A stretch of DNA of 64,000 bases, from the NCBI GenBank assembly GCA_022599775.1, contig JAHZLQ010000048.1, forward strand, positions 1-64,000. Direction: 5' to 3'. The translations under genes and the position numbers were made by a program. The DNA is from Gammaproteobacteria bacterium (lineage in GTDB: Bacteria > Pseudomonadota > Gammaproteobacteria > Nevskiales > Nevskiaceae). The stretch's first letter is position 1. Every line of letters starts with the position of its first letter. Under the pieces are notes generated by a model. The model was given only the letters and a program-made list of their open reading frames with translations, ran no database searches and was not told where the DNA came from. This document shows, in pieces, positions 7,901-15,420 of the stretch.

Positions 7901-8602
7901 TTCCAGCGGTGACAGGCTGATCTCGATCGGGAACTCGCTGCCATCCTTGCGCCGGCCGGACAGCTCCAGGCCGGCGCCCATGCCGCGCACCTTGGGATCG
8001 ACGAAATAACCGGTGCGATGACCGATGTGCTGAGTGCGCAGGCGTTCCGGCACCAGAACTTCGATGGGGCGGCCGATCAGCGACTCGCGCGTGTAGCCGA
8101 ACATGCGTTCGGTCTGCGCATTGACCAACATGATGTTGCCGGTACGACTGATGATAACCATCGCGTCCGGCGCCGTTTCCAGCACATTCTTGATCTGATT
8201 TTCGGAAGCGCGGCGGGCCGTCGCGTCGCGGATGGCTGCGGTGGCGAACACGCCGCGGTCGGTTCGCACGGGGCTGAGACTGATTTCGACCGGGAACTCG
8301 GTGCCGTCCTTGCGCACGCCGGAGAGTTCCAGACCGGCGCCCATCTCGCGCATATTCGGCTCGCCGAAATAGCCGTCACGATGGATATGGTGCGTACGCC
8401 GGTAGCGTTCCGGCACCAGTATTTCCACCGGCTGCCCCAACAGCTCCGACCGTAGATAGCCAAACAGCGTTTCGGTCTGGCGGTTGACCAGCACGATCAG
8501 ACCGTTGCTGTCGATCATCACCGTGGCATCCGGCGCGGCTTCGACGATCTCGCGATACCACCGGTCTTCCACTTCAGCGATGACGCCGTTCGTGTCGTTC
8601 AT
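4913..8602 (-). CDS. Cytoplasmic histidine kinase with eight tandem PAS domains
   Basis: 1229 aa, ATG start, no predicted membrane segment or signal peptide. Eight PAS domains start near residues 19, 140, 261, 382, 503, 625, 746 and 867. Seven share an almost identical 121-residue unit running from LLETAPDAM through LVNRQTERLFGY, VEILVPERLR, GHRxGYFxDPKVRxMGAG and EFPIEISLSPL to FATAAVRDITxRK. The fifth (about 503-624; ILGKTLDGTITSWNKAAEDLYGY) is a different PAS type. A HisKA domain follows (SHDLQAPLRN, His1008), then HATPase_c (NLLSNAVKFQ, DNGIGID, GSGIGLSICKKI), with no receiver. PAS-to-PAS linkers resemble signalling helices, so the modules may stack as a long rod. In a from-memory comparison with FixL, the position of the haem-ligating His in these units is Lys or Asn, arguing against haem. 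It is first in a five-gene operon and presumably phosphorylates one or more of the three receivers downstream. The ligand is unknown. Confidence 0.93.
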   Translation of the reverse strand: MNDTNGVIAEVEDRWYREIVEAAPDATVMIDSNGLIVLVNRQTETLFGYLRSELLGQPVEILVPERYRRTHHIHRDGYFGEPNMREMGAGLELSGVRKDGTEFPVEISLSPVRTDRGVFATAAIRDATARRASENQIKNVLETAPDAMVIISRTGNIMLVNAQTERMFGYTRESLIGRPIEVLVPERLRTQHIGHRTGYFVDPKVRGMGAGLELSGRRKDGSEFPIEISLSPLETDEGTLATAAVRDITDRKKSQEQMRNLLETAPDAMIIIDQRGMIKLVNAQTERLFGFDRDALVNQPVEILVPVRLRDKHVGHRTGYFHDPKIREMGAGLELWGLRADGTEFPIEISLSPLDTEEGRLATAAVRDITDRKRTQEQIRNLLETAPDAMVIIDQAGVITLINRQTERLFGYSREQLVGQPVEILVPQRLREKHLGHRRGYFLDPKVREMGAGLTLTGQRRDGSEFPIEISLSPLVTEDGRFATAAVRDITERMLTQDASLRLAAIVESSNDAILGKTLDGTITSWNKAAEDLYGYTRLEIVGKSIRDLVPEAKLAELDAIMAGICNGAVVAQLETNRINKRGQLLDVSLTISPIHNADGVVVGASTIARDVGMIKKAQLKFEALLETAPDAMVIIDQNGLITLVNRQTERLFGYRSSGLIGKPVEILVPERLRHKHLGHRTGYFVDPKVREMGAGLELWGRRADGTEFPIEISLSPLDTEEGNFATAAVRDITERRKAAEQFKNLLETAPDAMIIIERSGAISLVNQQAEHLFGYTRDEMIGQSVEMLVPEQLRGRHVGHRDGYFRDPKVRGMGAGLELSGRRKNGTEFPIEISLSPLEPEDGRFATAAVRDITDRKKAQEQISNLLETAPDAMVIINQGGVITLVNRQTERLFGYERGAMIGQRVEILVPERLRDVHVGHRRGYFGDPKVREMGAGLELWGRRADGSEFPIEISLSPLETPDGHFATAAVRDITERKTAQVKLTDYARNLEASNRELEEFAYVASHDLQAPLRNIISFSELLREECVGKIGEEADQYFEFIEEGAMRLQGLIKDILEVSRLNRIKRSFATVDTNECLEGCRTQLRSLLQDTGATIELGVLPDVKGDALRLSQLFQNLLSNAVKFQRDGVPPVVRIHARRLGEFWEFSVADNGIGIDPEQSLQVFEIFRRLHTAEEYPGSGIGLSICKKIVESHGGRIWVESEPGKGATFKFTLPDVSTTLPPEHDYV
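5642..8548 (-). repeat. Tandem 363-bp coding repeats encoding PAS domains (seven similar units plus one divergent)
   Basis: Within the eight-PAS kinase the DNA itself is repeated with a 363-bp period (121 codons). For example, the plus-strand string CTGATYTCGATCGG-AA-TTCG or close variants begins at 5736, 6099, 6462, 7191, 7554, 7917 and 8280. The gap of 729 bp between 6462 and 7191 is two periods plus one codon and is filled by the divergent fifth PAS (about 6731-7096). Units run approximately 8548-8186, 8185-7823, 7822-7460, 7459-7097, [7096-6731], 6730-6368, 6367-6005 and 6004-5642. This spacing shows expansion by in-frame duplication rather than independent domain shuffling. Confidence 0.93.
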
Positions 8603-8865
8603 TCGGTCGGCTATATTGGTCTGGCGGCAGCTGGACCGGAGACGCTGTCCAGCGAGCGGTCTGCGCCTCGCCTTTCCTCAGGCAATGGTGACATTGCCTG
8701 GCATCCCCGAAGTGTCTTCCTTGAATGCGGTTCGACGCCAACGACGCGCTCGTGACCGCCAACGGAGCATGACAGAAGCGGCCCCCACAGTCTGTAAACG
8801 ACTAAACACCTAATTTCGCCTACCGAATATGGGGCGAATTCCCACCCATCCGCTTCGGGCCGAAG

Positions 8866-9288
8866 CTATTCGGCGGATTCGGGCGCGCCCCGTGCCAACC
8901 GGTATCCAGCCCACAATTGCGCAACGGCGCCCGCTCCTTCGGTGAACACGAAGAACAAAATGACCGGCGGCGCATCACGTGCGCATACGAACCACAGCAG
9001 TATCGCGGCGACCCAGGCCCGACCCCAGCCGTCGATCAAGCCGAACAGCGGCAGCGGTCTGAGCAGGCGCGCGATCACCCACACCGAGACCAGCGCCCCG
9101 AGCAGGCAGACGAACAGCAGATGGATCGGCTCGAACGTCGGGGCTTCGGACACGCCGCCCATCCAGCCGTTGACGGTGTAGAGCAGTGCGACGAAGCGCT
9201 CGGCCAGCGGCGGCAGCGCCAAAGTGACGGTCACGGCCGAGTCCATCCAGGCCCAGAAGCGAACCGTTCGGGCGTTGATTGGATTCAT
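8866..9288 (-). CDS. Small integral membrane protein of unknown function
   Basis: 140 aa from the ATG at 9288 (MNPINARTVRFW). A GTG 33 bp upstream at 9321 is possible but would run through a palindrome at 9304-9315. The protein has about four hydrophobic segments (around VTVTLALPPLAERFVALLY, LLFVCLLGALVSVWVIA, WVAAILLWFVC and VILFFVFTEGAGAVAQLW) and a polar C-terminal tail, so it should sit in the inner membrane. I do not recognise the family. No strong ribosome-binding site precedes either start. It lies alone between the signalling operon and a 396-bp non-coding stretch, on the same strand as both neighbours. Hydrophobic pattern and GC-rich codon use support a real gene. Confidence 0.7.
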   Translation of the reverse strand: MNPINARTVRFWAWMDSAVTVTLALPPLAERFVALLYTVNGWMGGVSEAPTFEPIHLLFVCLLGALVSVWVIARLLRPLPLFGLIDGWGRAWVAAILLWFVCARDAPPVILFFVFTEGAGAVAQLWAGYRLARGAPESAE

Positions 9289-9684
9289 GAGGTCTCGGAC
9301 AACCACGTTAACGTGAATCACGCTCGGCGTGATGCCGACCTACCCTCGCCCGCTTGCGCGAGAAGGGACCGCTCGCGACTGCGGGCGGGTGAGGGAAACA
9401 GCCATGCCGCAGGCGATTCATTCTGCGTCGGTGCCGCTTGTGGCATGGCCGTTGGCGGCATCGACGCCCGCCAAAGCTGCAGTCGTTCCGGACGGACCGC
9501 AAGCCCGAACCGCAATCCATGCAGCGCCCGGCAAACCGCCATGGATTCCGGGTCTCCGCGAAGCGGGCCCCGGAATCACGGAGAAATCGGCGATTGCCGT
9601 TACTGCCGTGCGCACAAGACACAGTCAACGAAAAGGCCGGGCATGATGCCCGGCCTCGTGCGTTAGGCTTGGCGCCTGAACCGA
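9289..9684. other. Non-coding stretch with palindromic, REP-like sequences
   Basis: I see no convincing gene in these 396 bp. It contains a perfect 12-bp palindrome (CACGTTAACGTG, 9304-9315) just upstream of the membrane-protein start. An imperfect 53-bp inverted repeat spans 9343-9395 (CCCTCGCCCGC against GCGGGCGGGTGAGGG), and a second inverted repeat spans about 9543-9579 (GGATTCCGGG against CCCCGGAATC). Both larger repeats look like dispersed intergenic elements. The stretch ends with the terminator of the acyl-CoA dehydrogenase gene. Confidence 0.6.
9631..9655 (-). terminator. Rho-independent terminator after the acyl-CoA dehydrogenase gene
   Basis: On the minus strand a perfect 8-bp GC stem (GGCCGGGC / GCCCGGCC, 9635-9655) with a 5-nt loop is followed by TTTT at 9634-9631. 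It begins 30 bp after the stop codon of the dehydrogenase. Classical intrinsic terminator geometry. Confidence 0.85.
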
Positions 9685-11475
9685 TCAGAACAGCTCGGCA
9701 TCCAGCGCCATCAGTGAATCGGCACCGGCGCGTGCCGCGCGGATCTGATAGGCCGTTTCCGGCAACAGCTTGGCGAAGTAAAAGCGCGCCGTTGCCAGCT
9801 TGGCCTTGTAGAAGCCAGCGTCCGCACCGTCCTGGTGGTCCAGGGCAATACGGGCCATACGCGCCCAGAAGTACGAATAGACCATGTGACCAACCACGCG
9901 CAGGTAGGGCACGGCCGCCGCTCCGACTTCCTCGGGATTCTTCATCGCCTTCTGGCCGATCTCGCCGGTGAGCTTGGTGACCTTGTCACCGATATCCGCG
10001 AGCGGCGCGAGGAATTCGGCCATTTCCGGCTTGTCCCGGTTTTCCGCGGCGAAGGCCTGGATCAGCTTGCCGAACTTCATCAGCTTGGCACCCATGTCCG
10101 TCAGCACCTTGCGGCCCAGCAGGTCCAGCGACTGAATCGTGTTGGTGCCTTCGTAGATCATGTTGATGCGGGCATCGCGCACGAACTGCTCCATGCCCCA
10201 TTCGGCGATGAAGCCGTGCCCGCCGAACACCTGCATGCCGAGATTGGTGCTCTCGAAGGTGTTGTCGGTGATGAAGGCCTTGATGATCGGCGTCAGCAGG
10301 GCAACCATGTCGGCGGCGTCCTTGCGTACGGCCTCGTCGGGATGCGACAGCTCCTTGTCGATTTCCAGCGCGATCCAATAGCTGAACGCGCGCGCGCCTT
10401 CGGTATAGGCCTTCTGCGTCAGCAGCATGCGGCGCACATCGGGATGCACGATGATCGGGTCGGCGGCCTTATCCGGCGCCTTGGGCCCGGACAGCGCGCG
10501 CATCTGCAGGCGGTCTTTGGCGTAGCTGATCGAGTTCTGGCAGGCGATCTCGGCCAGACCCAGGGACTGCATTCCGACACCCAGGCGGGCGGCGTTCATC
10601 ATCACGAACATCGCCTGCAGGCCGCGGTTCTCCTGGCCCACCAGCCAGCCCCTGGCGCCGTCGAGATTGATCACGCAGGTGGCGTTGCCGTGTATGCCCA
10701 TCTTGTGTTCGAGCGAACCACATTTGACGCTGTTGCGCTCGCCCGGCTCACCGGCTTCGGTCGGCAGGAACTTGGGCACGATGAACAGCGAGATGCCCTT
10801 GGTGCCGGCCGGCGCGCCCGGAAGGCGCGCCAGCACCAGATGGACGATGTTCTCCGCCATGTCGTGCTCGCCCGAGGAGATGAAGATCTTGGTGCCCGAG
10901 ATCGCGTAGCTGCCGTCGCCATTGGGCTCGGCCTTGCTGCGCAGCATGCCCAGGTCGGTGCCGCAATGCGGTTCGGTGAGACACATGGTGCCGGTCCATT
11001 CGCCCGAAACCAGCTTGGCCAGATAGGTTTTCTTCTGTTCCGGCGTGCCGTGCTCGTGCAGGCATTCGTAGGCGCCATGCGACAGGCCGGGATACATGGT
11101 CCAGGCCTGATTGCTCGAATTGAGCATTTCGTAGAAGGCGTTGTTGACCACGATCGGCAGGCCCTGGCCACCGTATTCCGGATCGCAGGCCAGCGCCGGC
11201 CAGCCCGCCTCGACGTACTGGGCGTAGGCTTCCTTGAAACCGGTCGGCGTCTTGACCACGCCGTCACCCTCATAGGTGCAGCCTTCCTGATCGCCGACCT
11301 GATTCAGCGGCAGCAGCACGTCGGTGCAGAACTTGCCGCCTTCTTCGAGGATCGCATTGATCGTGTCGCCGTCCATATCCGCATGCGGCGGCATGGACTT
11401 GAGGATTTCTTCGACGCCCAGTAACTCATGAAGCACGAACTGCATGTCGCGCAGCGGCGCACTGTAATTGGCCAT
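9685..11475 (-). CDS. Acyl-CoA dehydrogenase, long (about 600 aa) type
   Basis: 596 aa. Acyl-CoA dehydrogenase N-terminal, middle and C-terminal domains are recognisable: GWPALACDPEYGGQGLP near the FAD/substrate region, TGTMCLTEPHCGTDLG (FAD-binding middle domain), and MIYEGTNTIQSLDLLGRK, whose Glu is at the usual catalytic-base position. About 110 extra C-terminal residues form the C-terminal-like extension of the roughly 600-aa subfamily that includes FadE5-type enzymes and DmdC (methylmercaptopropionyl-CoA dehydrogenase). It catalyses alpha,beta-dehydrogenation of an acyl-CoA with FAD, passing electrons to ETF; chain-length preference cannot be told from sequence. The ATG at 11475 has a good ribosome-binding site (GGAGAG). 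It is a single transcription unit: a terminator follows, and a palindrome lies upstream at 11565-11577. Confidence 0.92.
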   Translation of the reverse strand: MANYSAPLRDMQFVLHELLGVEEILKSMPPHADMDGDTINAILEEGGKFCTDVLLPLNQVGDQEGCTYEGDGVVKTPTGFKEAYAQYVEAGWPALACDPEYGGQGLPIVVNNAFYEMLNSSNQAWTMYPGLSHGAYECLHEHGTPEQKKTYLAKLVSGEWTGTMCLTEPHCGTDLGMLRSKAEPNGDGSYAISGTKIFISSGEHDMAENIVHLVLARLPGAPAGTKGISLFIVPKFLPTEAGEPGERNSVKCGSLEHKMGIHGNATCVINLDGARGWLVGQENRGLQAMFVMMNAARLGVGMQSLGLAEIACQNSISYAKDRLQMRALSGPKAPDKAADPIIVHPDVRRMLLTQKAYTEGARAFSYWIALEIDKELSHPDEAVRKDAADMVALLTPIIKAFITDNTFESTNLGMQVFGGHGFIAEWGMEQFVRDARINMIYEGTNTIQSLDLLGRKVLTDMGAKLMKFGKLIQAFAAENRDKPEMAEFLAPLADIGDKVTKLTGEIGQKAMKNPEEVGAAAVPYLRVVGHMVYSYFWARMARIALDHQDGADAGFYKAKLATARFYFAKLLPETAYQIRAARAGADSLMALDAELF

Positions 11476-11564
11476 GTGGCTCTCCAGATCTCAAATGAAA
11501 AGTGGGCGGAAAGCCGTGGCGAAGCGCACGACCCCCTGAATTTTGAGACCGTACTGTAGCGTAT

Positions 11565-11577
11565 GTTGCGTCGCAAC
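11565..11577. promoter_or_regulatory. Candidate operator palindrome upstream of the acyl-CoA dehydrogenase gene
   Basis: A perfect 13-bp palindrome, GTTGCG-T-CGCAAC, lies about 90 nt upstream of the dehydrogenase ATG. A weak promoter-like pair overlaps it on the minus strand (TTGCGA, 17 bp, TACGGT). Repressor binding here, such as by a TetR-type fatty-acid regulator, would be sensible, but no regulator is identified; it is not the PsrA consensus as I know it. Confidence 0.35.
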
Positions 11578-11674
11578 CAAAGACCTGCGCGAACGAATCC
11601 CGTCAGAGTCGCGCGCGCTCCATTGGCGGCTCAGTGTTTGGTAAACACGGCGCCATACGACGCTCGCGGACGCT

Positions 11675-12775
11675 CTATTCGATCGAGCCCGGGATGCGCG
11701 GTACGGTCGATTCCACCTCGCCACACTGCGCACGGTGGCGCATGAGGTGATCGATCAACACCAGAGCGAGCATCGCCTCGACGATCGGCACCGCGCGGAT
11801 GCCGACACAGGGGTCGTGGCGGCCGGTGGTGCGCATGTCCACCGCCTGCCCGTCCTGATCGATCGAACGGCCCGGCGTGGTGATGCTGGAGGTGGGTTTG
11901 ATCGCCACACGACACACCAGATCCTGGCCGGTGCTGATGCCGCCGGCGGTGCCGCCGGAATGGTTGGAGGCAAAGCCTTGCGGCGTCATTTCGTCACGAT
12001 GCTCGGTGCCGCGCATGCCGGCCACCGCCATGCCGTCTCCGATCTCGACACCCTTGACCGCGTTGATGCTCATCAGCGCGTGCGCGATGTCCGCATCCAG
12101 GCGATCGAATACCGGTTCACCCAAACCCGGCGGCAAGCCCCTGGCCTGAACCTCGACGCAGGCACCGACGGAATCGCCTTCGCTGCGCATGCGATCGATC
12201 AGCGCTTCAAGTTCCGCGACGCGCGAAGGATCGGCCACGAAGAACGGATTGCTGTTGACCGCTGCCCAATCCACAGTGTCTAGCCGCAGCGGCCCGATTT
12301 GCGTGACGCAGGCGCGGATTTCGATGCCGACGCGGTCGCGCAGGTATTTGCGTGCGACCGCGCCGGCGGCAACCCGCACCGCGGTCTCGCGCGCGGACGA
12401 GCGCCCGCCGCCCCGATGGTCACGCAGACCGTACTTCTGCATGTAGGCGTAGTCGGCGTGATTGGGCCGGAAGGTCTGCTTGATCCTGTCGTAGTCGTAG
12501 CTGCGCTGATCGGTGTTTTCGATCAGCAGCGTGATCGGCGTGCCGGTGCTGCGCCCTTCGAACACGCCCGACAGTATCCGCACGGTGTCGGATTCCTTGC
12601 GCTGGGTCACGTACTTGGAGGTGCCGGGTTTGCGGCGATCCAGTTCGGGTTGGATGTCGGCCTCGGACAGCTCCAGCCCCGGCGGGCAGCCATCCACGAC
12701 ACAACCGATCGCCGGGCCGTGCGATTCCCCGAAACTGGTGACGCAGAACAGCTTGCCAAAGGTGTTACCGGACAT
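11675..12775 (-). CDS. aroC: Chorismate synthase
   Basis: 366 aa, close to the usual bacterial 360. The N-terminus [20 protein letters not shown] contains chorismate synthase signature 1 (GESHGPAIG). The mid-protein [15 protein letters not shown] and the C-terminal KPTSSI and [17 protein letters not shown] are the other family signatures. It converts 5-enolpyruvylshikimate 3-phosphate to chorismate using reduced FMN, the last step of the common aromatic pathway. It starts 27 bp after prmB on the same strand; prmB-aroC linkage is known from E. coli and many relatives, so they are probably co-transcribed. The product feeds tyrA and pheA, encoded about 12 kb away. Confidence 0.97.
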   Translation of the reverse strand: MSGNTFGKLFCVTSFGESHGPAIGCVVDGCPPGLELSEADIQPELDRRKPGTSKYVTQRKESDTVRILSGVFEGRSTGTPITLLIENTDQRSYDYDRIKQTFRPNHADYAYMQKYGLRDHRGGGRSSARETAVRVAAGAVARKYLRDRVGIEIRACVTQIGPLRLDTVDWAAVNSNPFFVADPSRVAELEALIDRMRSEGDSVGACVEVQARGLPPGLGEPVFDRLDADIAHALMSINAVKGVEIGDGMAVAGMRGTEHRDEMTPQGFASNHSGGTAGGISTGQDLVCRVAIKPTSSITTPGRSIDQDGQAVDMRTTGRHDPCVGIRAVPIVEAMLALVLIDHLMRHRAQCGEVESTVPRIPGSIE

Positions 12776-12802
12776 CGTAGTTCCCAGATTGCAGTGCGGC
12801 GC

Positions 12803-13711
12803 TCAGCGGCGCTCCAGCCAGTCGGCGAGTTCCTCGCGCCCGATCACGAACACGCCATCACCACCACGCTCGAACTCCGGCCAGTACGCCGGCAGATCCA
12901 CGAAGCGCGCTTCGAATTCGGCCCGCGAACCGCCGATTTCGCAAATCAGCGTGCCACCTTCGCTCAAGTGGCGCGGGCTGTCGGTGAGAATGCGCTCGAC
13001 CAGTTCCATGCCATCGTCGCCGGCATCCAGCGCGAGGCGCGGTTCGTGTTGATATTCCCGTGCCAGCGCCTGCCATTCGGCCGTGGGCACGTAGGGCGGA
13101 TTGCTCACGATCAAGTCGTAACGTCGCCGACCGAGCTTGTCGAACAGGTCGGACTTCACCGCGCGCACCCGGCCGTCCATACCGTGGCGGCGGATATTGC
13201 TGCGCGCTACCTTGAGCGCGCCGGCGTCGATGTCAGCGGCGTCGACCTGTGCCTGCGGCAAGGCGAACGCCGCGGCGATGGCGATGCAGGCGCTGCCCGT
13301 ACACAGGTCGAGCACACGCGCCGGCGGAACGCTGATCCAGGGCTCGAACCCGGCTTCGATCAACTCGGCGATCGGTGAACGCGGAATCAGCACGCGTTCG
13401 TCGACGAAGAACGGCAGGCCGCAGAACAGCGCCTCGCCGATCAGGTAGGGCGCTGGCTGACGCGTTTCGATACGCCGATCCAGCAGATCGAGGACAGCAG
13501 TACGTTCGCTGCCGGTAAGGCGGGCATCCGCGTAGGCTGGCGGCAGGTCATGACGAAGATGCAGGGCGTGCAGGACCAGTTGCAGCGACTCGTCCAGGGG
13601 ATTGTCGGTACCGTGGCCGAAGACCAGTCCGCAACGCGCGAATTCGCTCGCGCCCCAGCGCACGAAATCCTTGATGCTCAGCAGAGCGTCGGTATCGCCG
13701 GACGCATTCAT
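12803..13711 (-). CDS. prmB: Ribosomal protein uL3 N5-glutamine methyltransferase
   Basis: 302 aa. The SAM-binding methyltransferase core carries VLDLCTGSACIAIAAA (motif I) and the catalytic DLIVSNPPYVPTAEW, whose NPPY binds the Gln side chain. The N-terminal helical domain with GHGTDNPLDESLQLVLHAL is typical of PrmB rather than PrmC. It methylates a glutamine of ribosomal protein L3 during 50S assembly. It lies directly upstream of aroC, the arrangement found in enterobacteria, which supports prmB over the paralogue prmC. It is divergent from the SCO1-like gene, with a 116-bp shared upstream region. Confidence 0.95.
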   Translation of the reverse strand: MNASGDTDALLSIKDFVRWGASEFARCGLVFGHGTDNPLDESLQLVLHALHLRHDLPPAYADARLTGSERTAVLDLLDRRIETRQPAPYLIGEALFCGLPFFVDERVLIPRSPIAELIEAGFEPWISVPPARVLDLCTGSACIAIAAAFALPQAQVDAADIDAGALKVARSNIRRHGMDGRVRAVKSDLFDKLGRRRYDLIVSNPPYVPTAEWQALAREYQHEPRLALDAGDDGMELVERILTDSPRHLSEGGTLICEIGGSRAEFEARFVDLPAYWPEFERGGDGVFVIGREELADWLERR

Positions 13712-13752
13712 AGGCTCAGATAGGGTTGAAAACCGGGGGCACGGAGGCAGTC

Positions 13753-13765
13753 TGCTAGTCTAGCA
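13753..13765. promoter_or_regulatory. Palindrome in the divergent prmB/SCO1 upstream region
   Basis: TGCTAG-T-CTAGCA is a perfect 13-bp inverted repeat, 62 nt before the SCO1-like start and 41 nt before the prmB start. It could be an operator for either gene. No matching known consensus is recalled, and the surrounding sequence shows no clear promoter hexamers. Confidence 0.3.
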
Positions 13766-13827
13766 ATTTCCCGATATCCCCATTGTGAGGCGACCGCAAC
13801 GCGCGCCTCTCCGGAGTCCTGTGATCG

Positions 13828-14442
13828 ATGAATGCTCGCAGTGTCTTTGTACTGGCCGGCTTTGTCGCCGTGTTTGTCGGTGCGTGGATATTCGTGCTGG
13901 CCTCGAGCCAGGACACGCAGGACTTGCAAGTCGCGACGATGCTGGACACACCGCGCGCGGTGCCCGAATTCGAACTGATCGACGATGCAGGCGCCGCCTT
14001 CACGCGTGACCGCCTGCTTGGCCAATGGACGTTGTTGTTCGCCGGTTTCACGCACTGCGCCGACGTCTGCCCGAACACCCTGGCGATGCTCGACCAGGTC
14101 AAGGATCGTCTGGCGCAGTCCAGTCCCGGCGATTCGTTTCAGACCGTATTTCTGTCGGTCGATCCGGAACGCGATCAACCGGCGGCCCTGGCCGAATACG
14201 TGGGCTACTTCGATCCCGAATTTGTGGGCGCAACCGGCCCCAAGGCGCAGCTCGACCGGCTGTGTTCCGGTCTCGGGCTGTACTACGCAAAATCCCCCGG
14301 TGCGAGCGAGGACAGCTACACGATGGACCATACCGCTGCGATCGTGGTGATCGACCCGCAGGCGCGCACCCGCGCCTATTTCGTCGTCCCGAGAAACCCG
14401 CAGGCCATGGCCGCGGATCTCGCCAAGATGATGTCCGCCTGA
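13828..14442 (+). CDS. SCO1/SenC family copper-binding thioredoxin-fold protein
   Basis: 204 aa. A single N-terminal membrane anchor (VFVLAGFVAVFVGAWIFVLA) places the rest in the periplasm. The thioredoxin-like domain has the copper-binding CxxxC motif (HCADVCPNT) and the distal His of SCO proteins (DHTAAIVVIDP), as well as the FLSVDPERDQP signature. SCO proteins deliver copper to, or reduce the cysteines of, the Cu(A) site of cytochrome c oxidase; some act instead in general redox stress. No oxidase genes are in view, so the target is not shown. It is followed 7 bp later by psd on the same strand and may be co-transcribed with it. Confidence 0.93.
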   Translation: MNARSVFVLAGFVAVFVGAWIFVLASSQDTQDLQVATMLDTPRAVPEFELIDDAGAAFTRDRLLGQWTLLFAGFTHCADVCPNTLAMLDQVKDRLAQSSPGDSFQTVFLSVDPERDQPAALAEYVGYFDPEFVGATGPKAQLDRLCSGLGLYYAKSPGASEDSYTMDHTAAIVVIDPQARTRAYFVVPRNPQAMAADLAKMMSA

Positions 14443-14449
14443 GGTTGCC

Positions 14450-15337
14450 ATGCAACAGGATCTGCAATCCGCGTCCCTGAGCGACCGCCTGCTGGCTTGG
14501 CCTCAACTGCTATTGCCGACGCGCTGGCTGTCCAGTCTGATGTGCGCGCTGACGCGCTGGCGCTGGAAGCCGTTCAAGAACGCCTTCATCCGGATCTTCA
14601 TGCGCATGTACCGCATCGATCTGGACGAGGCACTGATACGCGAAGCCACCGCGTTCGAAAGCTTCAATGCCTTCTTTACGCGTGCCCTGCTGCCGGAATC
14701 GCGCCCCATCGATGCGAACCCGTCGAGCGTGGTATCGCCGGTCGACGGTTGCATCTCCCAGCTCGGGGTGATCAGCCAGCGCAGCATCCTGCAGGCCAAG
14801 GGCATCAGCTACACGGTGGACGATCTGCTGGCCGGGCTCGGCGATGCACGCGCCCTGGACAACGGCACCTTCTGCACGATCTATCTGGCGCCGAACAACT
14901 ATCATCGCATCCACATGCCGATGGACGGCCTGCTGCACGAGTGGAACTATGTGCCGGGGCGCCTGTTCAGCGTCAACCCGGCAACCGCGCGCACCCTGCC
15001 CGGCCTGTTTGCACGCAACGAACGAGTCGGCACCTGGTTCGACACCCCGGCCGGCCCGTTTGTGATGATCCTGGTCGGTGCCCTGTTCGTCGGCTCCATG
15101 GAAACCGTCTGGGCCGGACAGATTTCACCACCGCATCGACGCGACGGCGGCTCGCGTCATCGCCCGAGCCCGGCCGTGGCGCTGACCCGCGGTCAGGAAA
15201 TGGGACGCTTCAACATGGGCTCGACCGTGATTCTGCTGGGCGCACCCGGACTGCTGTCGCTCGACCCCACCAAGGCGGCCGGCGAGGCACTGCGCATGGG
15301 TCAGGCGATCGGTTCGCTGCGGCCCCGGTCCGGCTGA
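14450..15337 (+). CDS. psd: Phosphatidylserine decarboxylase proenzyme
   Basis: 295 aa, matching class I bacterial enzymes. Recognisable parts are TAFESFNAFFTRAL, VSPVDGCISQLG (with the Asp of the self-cleavage triad), FCTIYLAPNNYHRIHMP (catalytic His), and near the C-terminus FNMGSTVILL, where the Gly-Ser bond is cut to make the pyruvoyl alpha subunit. Most homologues have LGST; here it is MGST, a mild change outside the Gly-Ser bond. The enzyme makes phosphatidylethanolamine from phosphatidylserine at the inner membrane. The ribosome-binding site GAGG sits 6 nt before the ATG. It follows the SCO1-like gene by 7 bp. Confidence 0.97.
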   Translation: MQQDLQSASLSDRLLAWPQLLLPTRWLSSLMCALTRWRWKPFKNAFIRIFMRMYRIDLDEALIREATAFESFNAFFTRALLPESRPIDANPSSVVSPVDGCISQLGVISQRSILQAKGISYTVDDLLAGLGDARALDNGTFCTIYLAPNNYHRIHMPMDGLLHEWNYVPGRLFSVNPATARTLPGLFARNERVGTWFDTPAGPFVMILVGALFVGSMETVWAGQISPPHRRDGGSRHRPSPAVALTRGQEMGRFNMGSTVILLGAPGLLSLDPTKAAGEALRMGQAIGSLRPRSG

Positions 15338-15420
15338 ACAAGCCGCCGGCTTGTGCAACCAAACGGGGCCGCAAAGGTCCAAGAGGCGTACACTGGATCC
15401 AGGTCAACTTTCCCCGAACC

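Noticed and set aside
5642..8548. Regular direct repeats considered as a CRISPR-like or satellite array
   Set aside because: The 363-bp period is in frame, each unit encodes a PAS domain and there are no spacers; it is a coding repeat.
14497..15420. A 308-codon upstream extension of the BepA-like protease, through psd
   Set aside because: That stretch is the shadow of psd; a proper signal peptide starts only at 15421.
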